A stretch of DNA of 64,000 nucleotides from Archangium violaceum (GTDB taxonomy: Bacteria > Myxococcota > Myxococcia > Myxococcales > Myxococcaceae), in NCBI RefSeq assembly GCF_016887565.1, contig NZ_CP069396.1, positions 11,824,001-11,888,000 on the forward strand. Direction: 5' to 3'. Shown here one piece after another: positions 42,545 through 50,678 of this stretch (position 1 is its first letter; every line of letters starts with the position of its first letter). Made by a program: the position numbers and the translations under genes. The notes beneath the pieces were generated by a model that did not search any database, was not told where the DNA came from, and saw nothing but the letters and a program-made list of their open reading frames with translations.

Positions 42545-45211
42545 TCAAGGAGAGGGGAAGGGACGCGCCAGCCGGAAGGAGAGCGACACGTCGCGGTACA
42601 CTGCCGGCGGGCTGTTGCGGTAGGCAGAGCGGCACAACTCCTCGGAGGCATGGAAGGGAGCACCCTTCACGATGCGATGGATGCCTCCGGCGCCAGGGCC
42701 GGAGATGTCCTCCCCGTTGGACAGCACCGGCCTGCCACGCACGACCCGGGGACCCTCCACCTGGTAGGCATCCTGGCACCATTGGTGGACGTTGCCCGCC
42801 ATGCCGCGCACCCCGTAGGGGCTCTCGTCGATGGGATAGCGGTCCACGGTCACCTTCGTGGCACGGCCTCCAGAGAGGCTGTGGCGCATATGGCAGAAGG
42901 TAGGGTCCAGGAAGTCGCCCCAGGGGAAGTGACGGCCATCGGTGCCGCGGGCTGATTTCTCGTACTCCATCTCCGCGCATAGTCGCCAGGGCACGCCATC
43001 CTTCTCCGCGCGCCAGCGCGCGTAGGCATCGGCCGAGTGCCAGTTGATCATCGTCACGGGCCAAAACCGCCGCGTGTCGGAGGCGTCGATGAAGAAGCCC
43101 CCCTCCGGACTCCGCTCGATGAAGGGTTGGGCCTGCTCCGTGCGCGACTTGCCCTCCTCCCACGCGGGTTGTGGTGGCACGTGGCGCTCCGCGTCCTCCC
43201 GCTGGCCCCGGGCAACGAGGTCATTGAGGAAGTCCAGGTACTCCACCAGGGTCACCGGGAAGCGCTTCATCACGAAACCGTCCAGCCACAATCTCCGGAG
43301 GGGCAGGCTGTTCTGGGCCTTGGGATCGCCCCCGCTCCAGAACCAGCCGGCTGGCACGTAACAGTCGTTCTCGAGCAATTCCTCTGGGCGTGGCAGGTAG
43401 ATGGGCTGGGGCGCCGACTCGCCCTCAGGCACACCATCCCAGTGCCTCAAACGATCGATGTGGATGGGGTACTTCACCTCGACGCGGCCTGGGTAATGGA
43501 TGCGCAGCAGGTAACTGCCCATGGGCAGTTCCAGGCGGTGGAGGGGCGTGACCCCCAGGCGCCGCCCCTCTGCGGGTATCAGGTGCCGGTCGCGCGATTC
43601 GTAGGGGTGCAGCGTTACCTCCGCGCCGGGAGGATTCGTCACCAGGCTGACCGCGCCCGGGCCCAGGAGGTAGGCGGAATGCTCGCCGCGATCATGGACG
43701 CGCAGGAGCAGTTCGCTCTGGAGCTGGGCCTGCTCGTCGCGGAGGCGCTCGGCCTGCTCGTGGAGCCGCCGGTAATGCTGTGCGAGCAGAGCATGAGCCT
43801 CCCGCAGGTCGGGAGCCTGGGTGAGCGCGGCCTGGAGGAGTTGGAGGGCCTGATGCTGCTTCAATTCCGCTTCACGCCGCAGGCGCGCGGCCTCGTCCTG
43901 GAGGTCCCAGCCGGGAATCTTGTCCTCCACAGGCGCGAAGGGAGGAATCTTCTGAAGCAGGTGGTTGGCCGCGACCTGCCGCTCGGCGGCCATCGCGCGC
44001 AATGCCTCCATCTCCGGTAGAAGCATCCGAACCTGGGCAACGAGCGCCAGTGCCTCCTCTTGCCGCCGCTCGCCATCCAGCCAGGCCCGGATGTCCTCCG
44101 CGAGGGCACCCGCGTCCGGGTAGCGCTGGGACTGCTCCCAGGCCATGGCCCGCAGGCAGATGCGCCGCAGTGCCTCGGGGAGAGGCGGATGGCTGGCGGG
44201 AGCACCAGGCCCGTGACCAGGGAGCAGTTCCTCCACACGCCGACCGTGAGGAGGACGATTGCCAGTGAGGACGTGGAGCAAGGTGGCCCCGAGCGCATAG
44301 ACATCGGTGGTGGGGTCCAACAGGTCCTGCCGCCCCGCAGCCTGCTCCGGGGCCATGTAACCCGGGGTTCCACTGGCGCTCCCCGGCAGGGTGAACATCT
44401 GCGACTCCCCGGACAACAGCAAGCCACCTCCCTCCGCGGCGCTCACGCCCTCCTCCAGCGGCGCTCTCTCCTGCAGCACCTTGGCGAGCCCCCAGTCGAG
44501 GATGAGCGTCTCACCGTACTCACCCACCATCAGGTTGAGGGGTTTGATGTCACGGTGCAGCACGCCCCGCGAATGGGCGAAAGCGACTCCCTCGCACACG
44601 CGCAGGAACGCGTCGATGAGCCGGCGCAGAGTCCAACCCGAGGCCGCCGGCCGCCACTCCGGCATGCCTTGTGGCTCGTGCGTACGCGAGGCCTGGTGTA
44701 CCTCCTGGAGGACGTCCAGCAGGGTGCGGCCCTGGACCTCCTTCATCGTGAAGTAGAGCCGCCCGTCGGGATGTTTCCCCAGGTCATACACCGGGACGAT
44801 GCTGGGGTGCTGGAGCTGGGCGGTGACCTGGGCCTCGGCGATGAAGCGGGCCAGCATCGATTCATCGTGCTGGGTCTCGGGCTTGACGAGCTTCATCGCC
44901 GTCCTGCGACGGAGGGTACGATCGAAGATGCGCCGGACTTCGCCCATGCCCCCTCTACCAATGAGCCCCATGTCCTCGAAGCGACTGGTGACATCCCGCA
45001 CCTCGATGGGGGCGGGAGCGGGGGCGGGACGGCGGCTGACCTCCTCGGGGGACGAAGAGGGACTCATCATGCTGCCGGTGGCCATCCGCGAGTCGAACTC
45101 CTCCGTGGTGAAACCGGAGGCGGCACTCCCGCGCAGCATCTCCGACAGCTCCTGCCCCGCCTCCGGAGGCAGTTGGAATTTCGAGATGAAGCCGTCGATG
45201 ATGTCTTTCAA
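42545..45211 (-). CDS. Ser/Thr kinase fused to a sulfatase-modifying-factor (FGE-like) domain
   Basis: 888 residues. Kinase domain residues ~78-375: G-R-G-G-M-G-E-V near 85, A-M-K-L-V near 105, L-H-R-D-I-K-P-L-N near 220 and L-I-L-D-W-G-L-A-K (DWG in place of DFG, common in this kinase group). A coiled linker follows (L-R-R-E-A-E-L-K-Q, R-D-E-Q-A-Q-L-Q). A PEGA-like segment precedes an FGE-sulfatase domain (~630-885: W-F-W-S-G-G-D, P-V-T-L-V-E-Y, G-M-A-G-N-V-H-Q-W-C-Q-D, S-L-S-F-R-L-A-R). The two active-site Cys of true FGE are not in place, so it is likely a binding or sensor module. Confidence 0.85.
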   Translation of the reverse strand: MKDIIDGFISKFQLPPEAGQELSEMLRGSAASGFTTEEFDSRMATGSMMSPSSSPEEVSRRPAPAPAPIEVRDVTSRFEDMGLIGRGGMGEVRRIFDRTLRRRTAMKLVKPETQHDESMLARFIAEAQVTAQLQHPSIVPVYDLGKHPDGRLYFTMKEVQGRTLLDVLQEVHQASRTHEPQGMPEWRPAASGWTLRRLIDAFLRVCEGVAFAHSRGVLHRDIKPLNLMVGEYGETLILDWGLAKVLQERAPLEEGVSAAEGGGLLLSGESQMFTLPGSASGTPGYMAPEQAAGRQDLLDPTTDVYALGATLLHVLTGNRPPHGRRVEELLPGHGPGAPASHPPLPEALRRICLRAMAWEQSQRYPDAGALAEDIRAWLDGERRQEEALALVAQVRMLLPEMEALRAMAAERQVAANHLLQKIPPFAPVEDKIPGWDLQDEAARLRREAELKQHQALQLLQAALTQAPDLREAHALLAQHYRRLHEQAERLRDEQAQLQSELLLRVHDRGEHSAYLLGPGAVSLVTNPPGAEVTLHPYESRDRHLIPAEGRRLGVTPLHRLELPMGSYLLRIHYPGRVEVKYPIHIDRLRHWDGVPEGESAPQPIYLPRPEELLENDCYVPAGWFWSGGDPKAQNSLPLRRLWLDGFVMKRFPVTLVEYLDFLNDLVARGQREDAERHVPPQPAWEEGKSRTEQAQPFIERSPEGGFFIDASDTRRFWPVTMINWHSADAYARWRAEKDGVPWRLCAEMEYEKSARGTDGRHFPWGDFLDPTFCHMRHSLSGGRATKVTVDRYPIDESPYGVRGMAGNVHQWCQDAYQVEGPRVVRGRPVLSNGEDISGPGAGGIHRIVKGAPFHASEELCRSAYRNSPPAVYRDVSLSFRLARPFPSP

Positions 45212-45333
45212 GTCGACTCCTTTCCGGCGCTCGCCGATCCCTCACGAAGGGGATGCGGAATGAAAGCGTTCCGCATTCCGTGCCGTCAACACGCCAGCAG
45301 GAGCCGCGAGCCCCCAACGGGGAGGGGGCGCCG

Positions 45334-46071
45334 TCAGAAGCCTCGCATCCAGCCTCCGTCGATCGCGATGGATTGGCCCGTGATGTAGCCCGCCTGCTCC
45401 GACGCCAGGAACGTCACCAGCGCTCCCAGCTCCTCCGGCTTGCCCAGACGGCGCGCCGGGATCGCCGAGGTGATCTTGTCCTCGGGAACACCCAGTTCCC
45501 TGAGGCGCTCCGTCGCGTGGTAGCCCGGCTGCACCCCGTTGATGGTGACCCCGTGCTCGGCCACCTCGTTACTGACGGTCTTCACCAGCCCCATCAACCC
45601 CGCTCGCAAGCCGTTGGAGATCGTCAGCTGCGACATCGCCTCGCGCGCCGCCACCGACGTCACCAGGATGATGCGCCCCCAGTGTCTCTCCTTCATCCCC
45701 GGCAGCGCCGCCTGCAGCCCCTCCACCACGCTCATCCACAGGCTCTGGAAGCCCTCCTGCCACTGCTCAGCTGAGATCTTCTCGATGCCCCCCTTCGGCG
45801 GCCCGCCCGTGTTCACCACGAGCACGTCCACTCCACCCAGCTCCGTCACCACCTTCTCCACCAGCCCCTTCGTGGCGCCCGGCTTCGTCGTGTCCGCCGC
45901 CACCCCCAGCGCGGCGCCCATCCGCTTCGCCGCCTCCCGGATGCGCTCCTCGCTGCGCGAGCAGATGGCCACCCTCGCCCCTTCCTTCACCAGCTGCTCA
46001 GCGATGGCGTACCCCAGTCCGCTGGAGGCCCCCATCACCAGTGCCCGCCGACCCTTCAAGCCGAAATCCAT
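45334..46071 (-). CDS. SDR oxidoreductase, last gene of the kynurenine operon
   Basis: 245 residues. NAD(P) motif G-A-S-S-G-L-G near 15 and N-T-G-G near 87 are clear, as is the C-terminal G-Y-I-T-G-Q-S-I-A-I-D-G-G. The catalytic Tyr-x-x-x-Lys is replaced by Ser-Asn-Gly-Leu-Arg at the expected distance from the active Ser (V-T-S). A similar S-N-x-x-R occurs in a small SDR subgroup, so the enzyme may still work. AAGGAG lies 7 bases upstream of the ATG, within the 3' end of the monooxygenase gene (74 bases shared). Role in the pathway unknown. Confidence 0.8.
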   Translation of the reverse strand: MDFGLKGRRALVMGASSGLGYAIAEQLVKEGARVAICSRSEERIREAAKRMGAALGVAADTTKPGATKGLVEKVVTELGGVDVLVVNTGGPPKGGIEKISAEQWQEGFQSLWMSVVEGLQAALPGMKERHWGRIILVTSVAAREAMSQLTISNGLRAGLMGLVKTVSNEVAEHGVTINGVQPGYHATERLRELGVPEDKITSAIPARRLGKPEELGALVTFLASEQAGYITGQSIAIDGGWMRGF

Positions 46072-47446
46072 CCGAATGCTCCTTCACGAAAGGCACCAGC
46101 CGCTCGTGGATGAGCGCGCGGGCCCGGTCCAGGTCCACATCCTCCGCACGGGTGAGGCCCTCGCTCAGCTCGGCGACGATTCCGCCCGCGATGGCTCCCA
46201 CCTCGTACGCCAGACGGTACGGCACCCGGCTGAAGCTCACCAGCGTGTAACGGCTCAGGAACTCGCCCGGGAAGGCGTTGAGCAACACCTTCTCCACCGC
46301 CTTCTCCTGCAGGAAGCGCGGGTCCGCCGTCCTGTCCCGCATCTCCACGAAGTTCTCCACCGCCATGTCCGCGATGGCGTCCGCGTTCGGCTTGCGCAAC
46401 TGGAAGAAGTCCTCGAACGCCTCCTCCCACCGCGCGTGCCGCCCGAGGCACTCGTCCAACACCACGCAGTCCTCGAAGCCGCAGTTCATCCCCTGCCCGA
46501 AGAACGGCACGATGGCGTGCGCCGCGTCTCCCAGCAGCAGCGTCCTCCCCCCCACGTGCCACGGCGCGCTCTTCACCGTCACCATCGTCCCCGTGGGGTG
46601 GTGGAAGAAGTCGTGCTCCAGGTCCGGAATCAACGCCAGCGCGTCCGGGAAGTGCTCCTCGAAGAAGGTCACCACGCGCTCGGGCGAGTCCAATGACGCG
46701 AAGCTCACCGGCCCCTGGAAGGGCAGGAAGAGCGTGCAGGTGAAGCTGCCATCCTCGTTCGGCAGGGCAATCAACATGTACGAGCCCCGGGGCCAGATGT
46801 GCAGCGCGTGCTTCTCCATCCGGAAGGCGCCACCCGGACCCGCGGGAATCGTCAGCTCCTTGTAGCCATGGCTCAGGTGCTCCTGCTCCGCGACATGGCC
46901 CGGCCGCGACACCAGCTCGCGCCGCACCGCCGAGCCCGCGCCATCCGTGCCGAACACCACCGGGGAGCGCACCTCGCGCACGGCGCCACTCTCCTCGTCC
47001 AACACCTCGAGCAGGCCCCGCTCGGCATCCAGGTGCTGCACGCGCTGCTTGAACTGGATGCGCACCCGCCCCGTGGCCTCCGCATGCGTCATCAGGCTCT
47101 TGTTGAGCCACGCGCGCGAGAGGCTGTTGATGTGCTGGGATTCGTCCTTCCCGTACGCCTGGAAGGCCAGCGCCCCCGTGGCGGAATGAATCATCCGTCC
47201 GCGCATGGGGATGGCGTGGCTCAGCGCCTCCTCCTCCAACCCCACCTGCCGCAGGGCGTGCAGCCCCCGGGTGGAGATGGCGAGGTTGATGGAGCGGCCC
47301 GCGCCAATGGCCTCGCGCCGCATGTCCGGGCGCCGCTCCAGGACCTCCACCTGGAAGCCGCGCCTCGCCAGGTACATCGAGAGGAGCGAGCCCACCAGGC
47401 CCGCTCCCACCACCGTCACGCGCTCAGTCCGCTGAATCTCTTGCAT
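45998..47446 (-). CDS. kmo: Kynurenine 3-monooxygenase
   Basis: 482 residues. It hydroxylates kynurenine to 3-hydroxykynurenine with FAD, NADPH and oxygen. FAD motif G-A-G-L-V-G-S near 13, G-x-G-R-S-I-N-L-A-I-S-T-R-G near 48 (the signature of this enzyme) and the G-D-A-A-H-A-I-V-P-F-F-G-Q-G-M-N-C-G-F-E-D segment (FAD ribityl contact) near 305. The N terminus begins inside the 3' end of kynureninase (23-base overlap) and its own 3' end overlaps the SDR by 74 bases. Confidence 0.93.
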   Translation of the reverse strand: MQEIQRTERVTVVGAGLVGSLLSMYLARRGFQVEVLERRPDMRREAIGAGRSINLAISTRGLHALRQVGLEEEALSHAIPMRGRMIHSATGALAFQAYGKDESQHINSLSRAWLNKSLMTHAEATGRVRIQFKQRVQHLDAERGLLEVLDEESGAVREVRSPVVFGTDGAGSAVRRELVSRPGHVAEQEHLSHGYKELTIPAGPGGAFRMEKHALHIWPRGSYMLIALPNEDGSFTCTLFLPFQGPVSFASLDSPERVVTFFEEHFPDALALIPDLEHDFFHHPTGTMVTVKSAPWHVGGRTLLLGDAAHAIVPFFGQGMNCGFEDCVVLDECLGRHARWEEAFEDFFQLRKPNADAIADMAVENFVEMRDRTADPRFLQEKAVEKVLLNAFPGEFLSRYTLVSFSRVPYRLAYEVGAIAGGIVAELSEGLTRAEDVDLDRARALIHERLVPFVKEHSDGFRLEGSAGTGDGGLQRTGVRHR

Positions 47447-48716
47447 GCCGTTCGAGTACCCCCACGAACCTGTATACGTCATGGAAGCTGACATAGAAGG
47501 GAGCCGGTGCGGCACGGATGATGTCCGGTGAACGGAAGTCGCAGAAAACGCCCGCGCTGTTCAGTTTCTCCAACATTCTCCGCGGCTCCTTGCTGAAGCG
47601 CAGGGAGAGCTGCACCCCGCGCTGCTTGGGGTCTCTCGGGGTGAGGACGGTCACGAAGCCGGGCGGGAGCCGTTCCAGCAGGAACTCCAGGTAGCCGGTG
47701 AGCAGCTCGCTCTTGTGGCGCAGGGCCGGCATCGTCGCGCGGTCGAAGAGCTCCATGGACGCACGCAGCGCGGAGAGCTGGAGGATGGGCGAGTTGGACA
47801 GCAGCCAGCCCTCGGCACCCGGAGACGGGTCGAAGTCCGGGCCCATCTGGAAGCGCGTCTGCTTGTTGTGGCCCCACCAGCCCTCGAAACGGGGAAGGCC
47901 CTTGTCACGGGCGTGGCGCTCGTGGACGAAGACACCACCGAGCGTGCCCGGACCTCCGTTGAGGTACTTGTACGAGCACCACACGGCGAAGTCCGGCCCG
48001 TCGTCGTGCAGCGAGAGCCGCAGGTTGCCGGCCCCGTGCGCCAGGTCGAAGCCCACCTGGCAGCCCTGCTTGTGCGCGGCCCGGGTGATGGCCGCCATGT
48101 CGAACGCCTGGCCGGTGAGGTAGTTCACGTTGCCCAGCAGCACCAGGGCGATCTCCTTCCCGTGCCGCTCGATCGTCTCCAGGATGTCCTCGAGGCGCAG
48201 CGTCTCTTCGCCCGGGCGCGGCGAGAGGCGGAGGATGTCGCGCTCCGGGTCGTATCCATGGAAGCGCACCTGCGAGGCCACCGCGTACTGGTCCGACGGG
48301 AACGCACCCGCCTCCATGAGGATCTTCGAGCGCTCGCGCGTGGGCCGGTAGAAGGACACCATCATCAGGTGCAGGTTCACCGTGAGGGTGTTCATCACCA
48401 CCACTTCGATGGGGTGGGCGCCCACCAGCCGAGCCGTCTGCTCGGTGAGCGTCTCGTGGTAGGGCATCCACGGGCGAGTACCGGTGAAGTGGCCCTCCAC
48501 GCCCAGCTTCGCCCAGTCCTCCAGCGCCTCCAGCACATAGGTCTTCGCCTTGCGCGGCTGGAGCCCGAGCGAGTTGCCCACCAGGTACATGGCGGGCTCA
48601 CCACTCTTGTGGTCGGGGAAGATGAACTCCTCTCGCAAGTGGCGCAGCGGATCCTCCGAATCCATCCGCCGGGCGAACTCCTCACTGGCCTCGAAACGCA
48701 CCGCCTGACTGCCCAT
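47424..48716 (-). CDS. kynU: Kynureninase
   Basis: 430 residues. A PLP enzyme that cleaves 3-hydroxykynurenine to 3-hydroxyanthranilate and alanine. The PLP-binding Lys is K250 in W-C-S-Y-K-Y-L-N-G-G-P-G-T. P-S-D-Q-Y-A near 130 and F-D-L-A-H-G-A-G-N (Asp/His contacts) near 220 fit the family. Its ATG follows directly the stop of the decarboxylase gene (TAG then ATG). Confidence 0.95.
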   Translation of the reverse strand: MGSQAVRFEASEEFARRMDSEDPLRHLREEFIFPDHKSGEPAMYLVGNSLGLQPRKAKTYVLEALEDWAKLGVEGHFTGTRPWMPYHETLTEQTARLVGAHPIEVVVMNTLTVNLHLMMVSFYRPTRERSKILMEAGAFPSDQYAVASQVRFHGYDPERDILRLSPRPGEETLRLEDILETIERHGKEIALVLLGNVNYLTGQAFDMAAITRAAHKQGCQVGFDLAHGAGNLRLSLHDDGPDFAVWCSYKYLNGGPGTLGGVFVHERHARDKGLPRFEGWWGHNKQTRFQMGPDFDPSPGAEGWLLSNSPILQLSALRASMELFDRATMPALRHKSELLTGYLEFLLERLPPGFVTVLTPRDPKQRGVQLSLRFSKEPRRMLEKLNSAGVFCDFRSPDIIRAAPAPFYVSFHDVYRFVGVLERHARDSAD

Positions 48717-49730
48717 CTACTTGAACTCCTCGGCCGAGCGCCCGAGCCACTCGAGCGCGTTACGCCACAACAAACGTTCGCGCGTGGGGGCATCGAAGTC
48801 CACGAGAGACTCCACCAGCTCCCCCGGCCGATCCTCTCCCAGGGGGAAGGGATAGTCACTGCCCAGGGCCACCTTCTCCGGGCCGAACAGCCGGACGATG
48901 AAGCGCAGCATGTCCGGGTCGTGCACCAGCGAGTCCACCCAGAAGCGGCCCAGGTACTCGCGCGGTGAAACCGGGTTGTCCACGGCCACCAGGTCCGGTC
49001 GTACCTGGAAGCCGTGCTCGATGCGGCCGAAGGTACCCGGGAAGGCGCCGCCGCCGTGCGCGAAGGCCAGCCGCAGCTTCGGCAGCTTCTCCAGCGTGCC
49101 GGAGAAGAGGAGCGAGCAGAGGGCCAGGGCCACCTCCGCGGGCATGCCCACGAGCCAGGGCATCCAGTACTTCTTCATCCGCGCCTCGCCCAGCATGTCC
49201 CAGGGGTGGACGAAGATGGCGGCGCCCAGCTCGGCCGCGGCCTCGAAGAAGGGGAACAGCTCCGGCTCCCCCAGGTTGAGGCCGTTGACGTGCGAGCCCA
49301 CCTGCACACCCGCCATCCCCAGCTCGCGCATGCAGCGCTCCAGCTCGCGCACGGCGAGCGCCGGGGACTGCAGGGGCACCGTGCCCAGCCCCACGAAGCG
49401 CTTCGGGTGCGCCTTCACCACCGAGGCCAGCTGGTCGTTGAGGAAGCGCGACACGTCCAGCCCGTGCTCCGGCTTCGCCCAGTAGCTGAACATCACCGGC
49501 ACGGTGGACAGCACCTGCACGGTGACTCCGCACGCATCGCACTCCTCGATGCGCTTCACCGGATCCCAACAGTTGCTCTCGACTTCGCGGAAGAACTTCC
49601 CGTCATCGCGCACCATGCGCGCCCGGCACGGCACGTGGTGGTCCAGCGTCATGAAGCCGCCGTACCCGTAGCGCTCGGCGAAGCGTGGCAGCTCGGGCGG
49701 CAGCAGGTGGGTGTGGATGTCGATCTTCAC
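48717..49730 (-). CDS. nbaD: 2-Amino-3-carboxymuconate-6-semialdehyde decarboxylase (ACMSD)
   Basis: 337 residues from a GTG. It removes CO2 from ACMS to give 2-aminomuconic semialdehyde. Metal ligands H6-x-H8 (I-D-I-H-T-H), His in F-V-H-P-W-D near 178, His in F-A-H-G-G-G near 228, and Asp in G-S-D-Y-P-F-P near 294. The GTG overlaps the stop of the dioxygenase gene by four bases (GTGA), which decides the start. The decarboxylase commits the pathway to oxidation rather than quinolinate/NAD synthesis. Confidence 0.93.
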   Translation of the reverse strand: MKIDIHTHLLPPELPRFAERYGYGGFMTLDHHVPCRARMVRDDGKFFREVESNCWDPVKRIEECDACGVTVQVLSTVPVMFSYWAKPEHGLDVSRFLNDQLASVVKAHPKRFVGLGTVPLQSPALAVRELERCMRELGMAGVQVGSHVNGLNLGEPELFPFFEAAAELGAAIFVHPWDMLGEARMKKYWMPWLVGMPAEVALALCSLLFSGTLEKLPKLRLAFAHGGGAFPGTFGRIEHGFQVRPDLVAVDNPVSPREYLGRFWVDSLVHDPDMLRFIVRLFGPEKVALGSDYPFPLGEDRPGELVESLVDFDAPTRERLLWRNALEWLGRSAEEFK

Positions 49731-50245
49731 GACGCGCGCTTCTCCCGCGTCATCTGGAAGCCGCACTTCTTGCAGGTGCAGTGCTCGGGATTGCCATAGA
49801 AGCGCTCGAACACGGGTGGCAGTTGCGTGACGATGTTGGTGACCTGCAGGTACTCGTCATACAGCTTCGTGTCGCACCGGGGGCAGAACCACGCGAACCC
49901 GTCCAGCTCTCCCGGCTTCCGCTTGCGCTCGATGACCAGGCCCACCGTCCCCGCCGGCCGCTGCGGCGAGTGCGGCACCTTGGAGGGCAGCAGGAAGATC
50001 TCCCCCTGTCGGATGGGGATGTCCTGGGGCTTGCCGTCCTCGATGACGCGCAGGTTGATGTCTCCCTCCACCTGGTAGAAGAACTCCTCGCTCTCGTCGA
50101 TGTGGAAGTCCGTGCGCGAGTTGGGCCCGCCCACCACCATGACGATGAACTCCCGGTCCTCCCACACCAGCTGGTTGCCCACGGGCGGCTTCAGCAGGTG
50201 GCGGTGCTCGTCGATCCACTTCTTGAAGTCGAGGGGTCGCAACAT
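49727..50245 (-). CDS. nbaC: 3-Hydroxyanthranilate 3,4-dioxygenase
   Basis: 172 residues. It opens the ring of 3-hydroxyanthranilate to ACMS. Iron ligands His48, Glu54 and His92, with substrate Arg44 and Arg96, each three residues earlier than in the Cupriavidus enzyme. The extra rubredoxin-like iron site is present (Cys121, Cys124, Cys158, Cys161). GGAG 6 bases before the ATG supports start 50245 over a TTG four codons earlier. Coupled to RidA upstream (1-base gap) and the decarboxylase downstream. Confidence 0.95.
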   Translation of the reverse strand: MLRPLDFKKWIDEHRHLLKPPVGNQLVWEDREFIVMVVGGPNSRTDFHIDESEEFFYQVEGDINLRVIEDGKPQDIPIRQGEIFLLPSKVPHSPQRPAGTVGLVIERKRKPGELDGFAWFCPRCDTKLYDEYLQVTNIVTQLPPVFERFYGNPEHCTCKKCGFQMTREKRAS

Positions 50246-50246
50246 C

Positions 50247-50678
50247 TCAGTCTCCAATCGTGGCCACGCACTTCAGCTCGATGGCGATGGGGGTGGGCAG
50301 CGCGGTGATTCCGAGTGTCGTCCGGCACGGCGGCGTGGGCACGTCCTTGAAGTACTCGGCCCACAGCCGGTTGTAGGTGGGGAAATCCTTCTTCATGTCC
50401 GTGAGGTACACCGTCACGTCCACCAGCCTGTCCCAGGAGGAGCCTGCCTCCTCCAGGATGTAGCGCACGTTGCGGAACACCGAGTGGCACTGCGTCTCGA
50501 TGTCGTACGAGACGATGTTGCCCGCCGCGTCCAGCTCGACGCCGGGGATCTTCTTGCTCCCGCGCTCGCGCGGCCCCACGCCGGAGAGGAAGAGCAGGTT
50601 GCCCACGCGCCGGGCATGGGGATAGAGGCCCACCGGCTCGGGGGCCCGATTGGAATCGACTCGCTCGGAATGGCTCAT
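50247..50678 (-). CDS. nbaF: RidA-family 2-aminomuconate deaminase
   Basis: 143 residues, RidA/YjgF fold: G-N-L-L-F-L-S-G-V-G-P near 27, then R-N-V-R-Y-I-L-E-E-A-G near 72 and the P-C-R-T-T-L-G segment whose Arg binds the carboxylate in RidA proteins (near 122). In the nba-type tryptophan pathway the 2-aminomuconate deaminase is a RidA-like protein of this size, and the position in the operon fits that role. ATG overlaps the stop of the dehydrogenase gene (ATGA). Confidence 0.8.
   Translation of the reverse strand: MSHSERVDSNRAPEPVGLYPHARRVGNLLFLSGVGPRERGSKKIPGVELDAAGNIVSYDIETQCHSVFRNVRYILEEAGSSWDRLVDVTVYLTDMKKDFPTYNRLWAEYFKDVPTPPCRTTLGITALPTPIAIELKCVATIGD

Noticed and set aside
43861-44427. 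Alternative frame inside the kinase-FGE gene as a separate gene
   Set aside because: No ribosome site or motif; the kinase frame is continuous.
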